A stretch of DNA of 64,000 bases from Actinokineospora diospyrosa. GTDB lineage: Bacteria > Actinomycetota > Actinomycetes > Mycobacteriales > Pseudonocardiaceae. The stretch is from the NCBI RefSeq assembly GCF_024171925.1, contig NZ_JAMTCO010000005.1, positions 462,170 to 526,169 of the forward strand, given 5' to 3'. Below the pieces are notes generated by a model. That model ran no database searches. It saw only the letters and a program-made list of their open reading frames with translations, and had not been told where the DNA came from. Below are positions 62,453 to 64,000 of this stretch, piece after piece (positions within the stretch are counted from its first letter, which is position 1; every line of letters begins with the position of its first letter). The position numbers were made by a program, and so were the translations under genes.

Positions 62453-63415
62453 GTGACCAGGCCAGATCCACGCCAGACCGCCGCGTTGTCGGCCGCCCTC
62501 TCCCGGGCCGTAGACCTGTCCGCCCTCAAGGCCCGCGCGGACGCCGCGAGCACGCCCCAACCGGCCCCGGGCAGGCCTCCCAGCACCCCGGCGGGCCCCA
62601 GCTTCGTCGTCGACGTCGCCGAGGCCAACTTCGAGGCCGAGGTCGTCGAGCGCTCCACCCAGGTCCCGGTCGTGGTGGCCCTGGTCGCGGGCTGGTCGGC
62701 CCAGTCGACCCAGCTGCTGGCCACCCTGGAGCAGCTCGCCGCCGAGGACAACGGCTCCTGGCACCTGGCCAAGGTGGACGTCGAGGCCAGCCCCCGGGTC
62801 GCCCAGCTGTTCGGCGTGCAGGCCGTCCCCATGGTCATCGCCATCGCGGGCCGCCAACCCGTCGACGCCTTCAACGACGTCCCCCCGCCCGACCGCGTCC
62901 GCCAGTGGATCGACTCGATCCTCGACGCCCTGCGCGACCGCCTCCCCGGCATCCGCGCGGCCGAGGCCGCCGCCCCGCCCGCCGACGACACCGCCCCGGA
63001 GCCGGAGGACGAGCGCTTCGTCGCCGCCGAGACGGCCCTGAACCTGGGCGACTTCGCCGCCGCCGAGGTCGCCTACCAGTCGATCCTGGCCGCCGAACCG
63101 CACAACGCCGAGGCCAAGGCGGCGCTGGCCCAGGTCCAGTTCCTCTCCCGCGCCCAGGCCACCGACCCCTCGGTGATCGTCCGCGCCGACATCTCCCCGG
63201 ACGACGTCGACGCCCAGCTGTCCGCCGCCGACCTGGAGGTCGCTGGCCAGCAGGTCGAACAAGCCTTCACCCGCCTGATCAACGCCGTCCGCCGCAGCTC
63301 CGGCCCAGACCGCGACAAGGCCCGAACCCACCTGGTCTCCCTCTTCGACCTCTTCGCCCCAGACGACACCCGCGTCGTGAAGGCCCGGCGGGACCTGGCC
63401 AGCGCCCTGTTCTAA
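62453..63415 (+). CDS. YbbN/CnoX-like thioredoxin-TPR protein without CxxC
   Basis: A 320-aa protein with an N-terminal disordered ~45 residues, a thioredoxin-fold domain (~50-165) and a TPR-like C-terminal region (AETALNLGDFAAAEVAYQSILAAEP...). In place of the CxxC is GWSAQSTQ, so no dithiol; the E. coli YbbN (CnoX) has a similarly altered site and acts as a chaperone holdase. GTG 62453. Functional role by homology only. Confidence 0.87.
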   Translation: MTRPDPRQTAALSAALSRAVDLSALKARADAASTPQPAPGRPPSTPAGPSFVVDVAEANFEAEVVERSTQVPVVVALVAGWSAQSTQLLATLEQLAAEDNGSWHLAKVDVEASPRVAQLFGVQAVPMVIAIAGRQPVDAFNDVPPPDRVRQWIDSILDALRDRLPGIRAAEAAAPPADDTAPEPEDERFVAAETALNLGDFAAAEVAYQSILAAEPHNAEAKAALAQVQFLSRAQATDPSVIVRADISPDDVDAQLSAADLEVAGQQVEQAFTRLINAVRRSSGPDRDKARTHLVSLFDLFAPDDTRVVKARRDLASALF

Positions 63416-63431
63416 CCCCGACTGTTTGGTG

Positions 63432-63465
63432 AAAGGCCGCGCGGACACTCGTCTGCGCGGCTTTT
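63432..63465 (+). terminator. Intrinsic terminator after the thioredoxin-TPR gene
   Basis: AAAGGCCGCGCGGAC pairs with GTCTGCGCGGCTTTT around a short loop, followed by TTTT: stem and T-tail typical of rho-independent termination on the plus strand. Confidence 0.82.
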
Positions 63466-63594
63466 CTGCTTACCTCTCGGACACCCACTCCGTGCCAGTC
63501 CGGCGGGACTTCACACTGGACGTTCAAACCAGGGCGCCTTGGTTGGCACCAACGGCTTTCTGTGAGCGGTGCCGGGCTTGGGGCCTGATCGGCG
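63466..63594. other. Gap before the repeat array
   Basis: No gene recognised in about 130 bases. Confidence 0.4.
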
Positions 63595-63905
63595 GGCTGG
63601 CCAGCCACCGGCCCCTCGGAGTCGCTGGTGCCACCAGCTTCTGCCAGGTCCGCCTCATCCCACAGTGCCAGCCCCTGGCCACTCGGACCCGGCGGTGCCA
63701 ACTGGCCTGCCGTCAGGTCCGCCTCAGCCCACCTGCTCAGCGCCTGGACACTCGGACCCGCCGGTGCCAACTCGGCTGCCGTCAGGTCCGCCCCAGCCCA
63801 CCTGCTTAGCCCCGCGCCCCTCGGACCCTGCGGTGCCAACTCAGCCCGCTCTCGTTTGCCCTGCCAACCCAGCACCTGGACAGTCGGACTCGCTGGTGCC
63901 AACTG
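63595..63905. repeat. About five degenerate ~67-bp direct repeats left of A5
   Basis: Units CACTCGGACCC.CGGTGCCAACT.GGC.TGCCGTCAGGTCCGCCTCAGCCC recur in the same orientation as the array left of A3, ending at TGGTGCCAACTG just before A5. Confidence 0.75.
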
Positions 63906-64000
63906 CTCGATGGGGCGGACTTGTTTTGCGTGGGGGGACAACACCCGTAGCGTTTCCGCGCGGCAGGGCCTGCTTTTGGGCCCCTGCTTTGCGGTTCTGC
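63906..64000. repeat. Repeat family A, copy A5 (cut by window end)
   Basis: Begins CTCGATGGGGCGGACTTGTT and matches A3 through GCAGGGCCTGCTTTTGGGCC; the right arm lies beyond the window. Same orientation as A3. Confidence 0.88.

Noticed and set aside
63595..63905. Possible CRISPR array (regular ~67-bp period)
   Set aside because: Units are degenerate throughout, with no constant repeat separated by unique spacers, and no cas gene is near.

Overview
The window is chromosomal DNA from a very GC-rich, GTG/TTG-start-using actinomycete, most likely a member of the Pseudonocardiales (inference from gene content). The core gene set (fabH, fabD, fasR-like regulator, aceE, DUF3052 gene, ahpE-like peroxiredoxin, lipA, lipB, TIGR01777 epimerase, sucB-type E2, pepA, ilvE, cobT) resembles, as I remember it, the Mycobacterium tuberculosis Rv2207-Rv2243 neighbourhood. 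No phage, IS transposase, integrase or CRISPR array is visible.

Layout. 0-3.3 kb: fatty-acid initiation genes fabD-fabH on the minus strand (fabH cut by the window edge) and their PucR-type regulator. 3.4-7.3 kb: an ECF sigma / membrane anti-sigma pair facing a lipoprotein paralogous to the anti-sigma sensor part, then a PnuC-like transporter. 7.5-11.6 kb: aceE, DUF3052 gene, peroxiredoxin, tRNA-Val(TAC). 11.7-24 kb: an accessory block with a PaeR7I/XhoI-type restriction-modification pair next to the tRNA, a secreted trypsin-like protease, an 884-aa membrane protein facing a three-gene operon of membrane and substrate-binding/VWA proteins, and a DedA protein. 24.7-27.9 kb: lipA, an SDR, a TetR regulator with palindromic operators and its divergent neighbour. 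29-31.4 kb: two tandem membrane paralogs and a decayed third. 32-43.4 kb: lipB, PAP2 phosphatase, epimerase, sucB, lpdA, pepA, an APC-like membrane protein, ilvE and cobT. 43.5-49 kb: small conserved proteins, hydrolases, GNAT, class III cyclase, universal stress protein and a yeast-type cytosine deaminase. 49.6-57.7 kb: crotonyl-CoA carboxylase/reductase, coiled-coil cytoskeletal protein, POT transporter, methylmalonyl-CoA epimerase, thiolase and meaB, pointing to the ethylmalonyl-CoA/methylmalonyl-CoA route. 57.7-63.4 kb: ABC exporter, DUF3817, MarR, thiamine-binding-like protein, SCO6745-like protein and a YbbN-type thioredoxin-TPR protein.

The least ordinary content is in the intergenic DNA. 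One dispersed family (call it A) is a ~143-bp near-perfect inverted repeat with 27-bp arms, seen at 1.85, 24.2, 28.2, 60.4 and 63.9 kb with a degenerate relative at 49.4 kb. Its arms change in a compensatory way between copies, and in four of the copies a run of ~67-bp degenerate direct repeats lies on the same side. A second family (B, ~130 bp; 31.6, 49.1, 52.4, 52.8, 53.1 kb) carries an exact TTATCCACA DnaA-type box in every copy followed by a conserved GC-rich hairpin. A separate cluster of TGTGGACAA boxes sits at 28.57-28.73 kb. These families, together with the VWA/substrate-binding operon, are the candidates for something undescribed.
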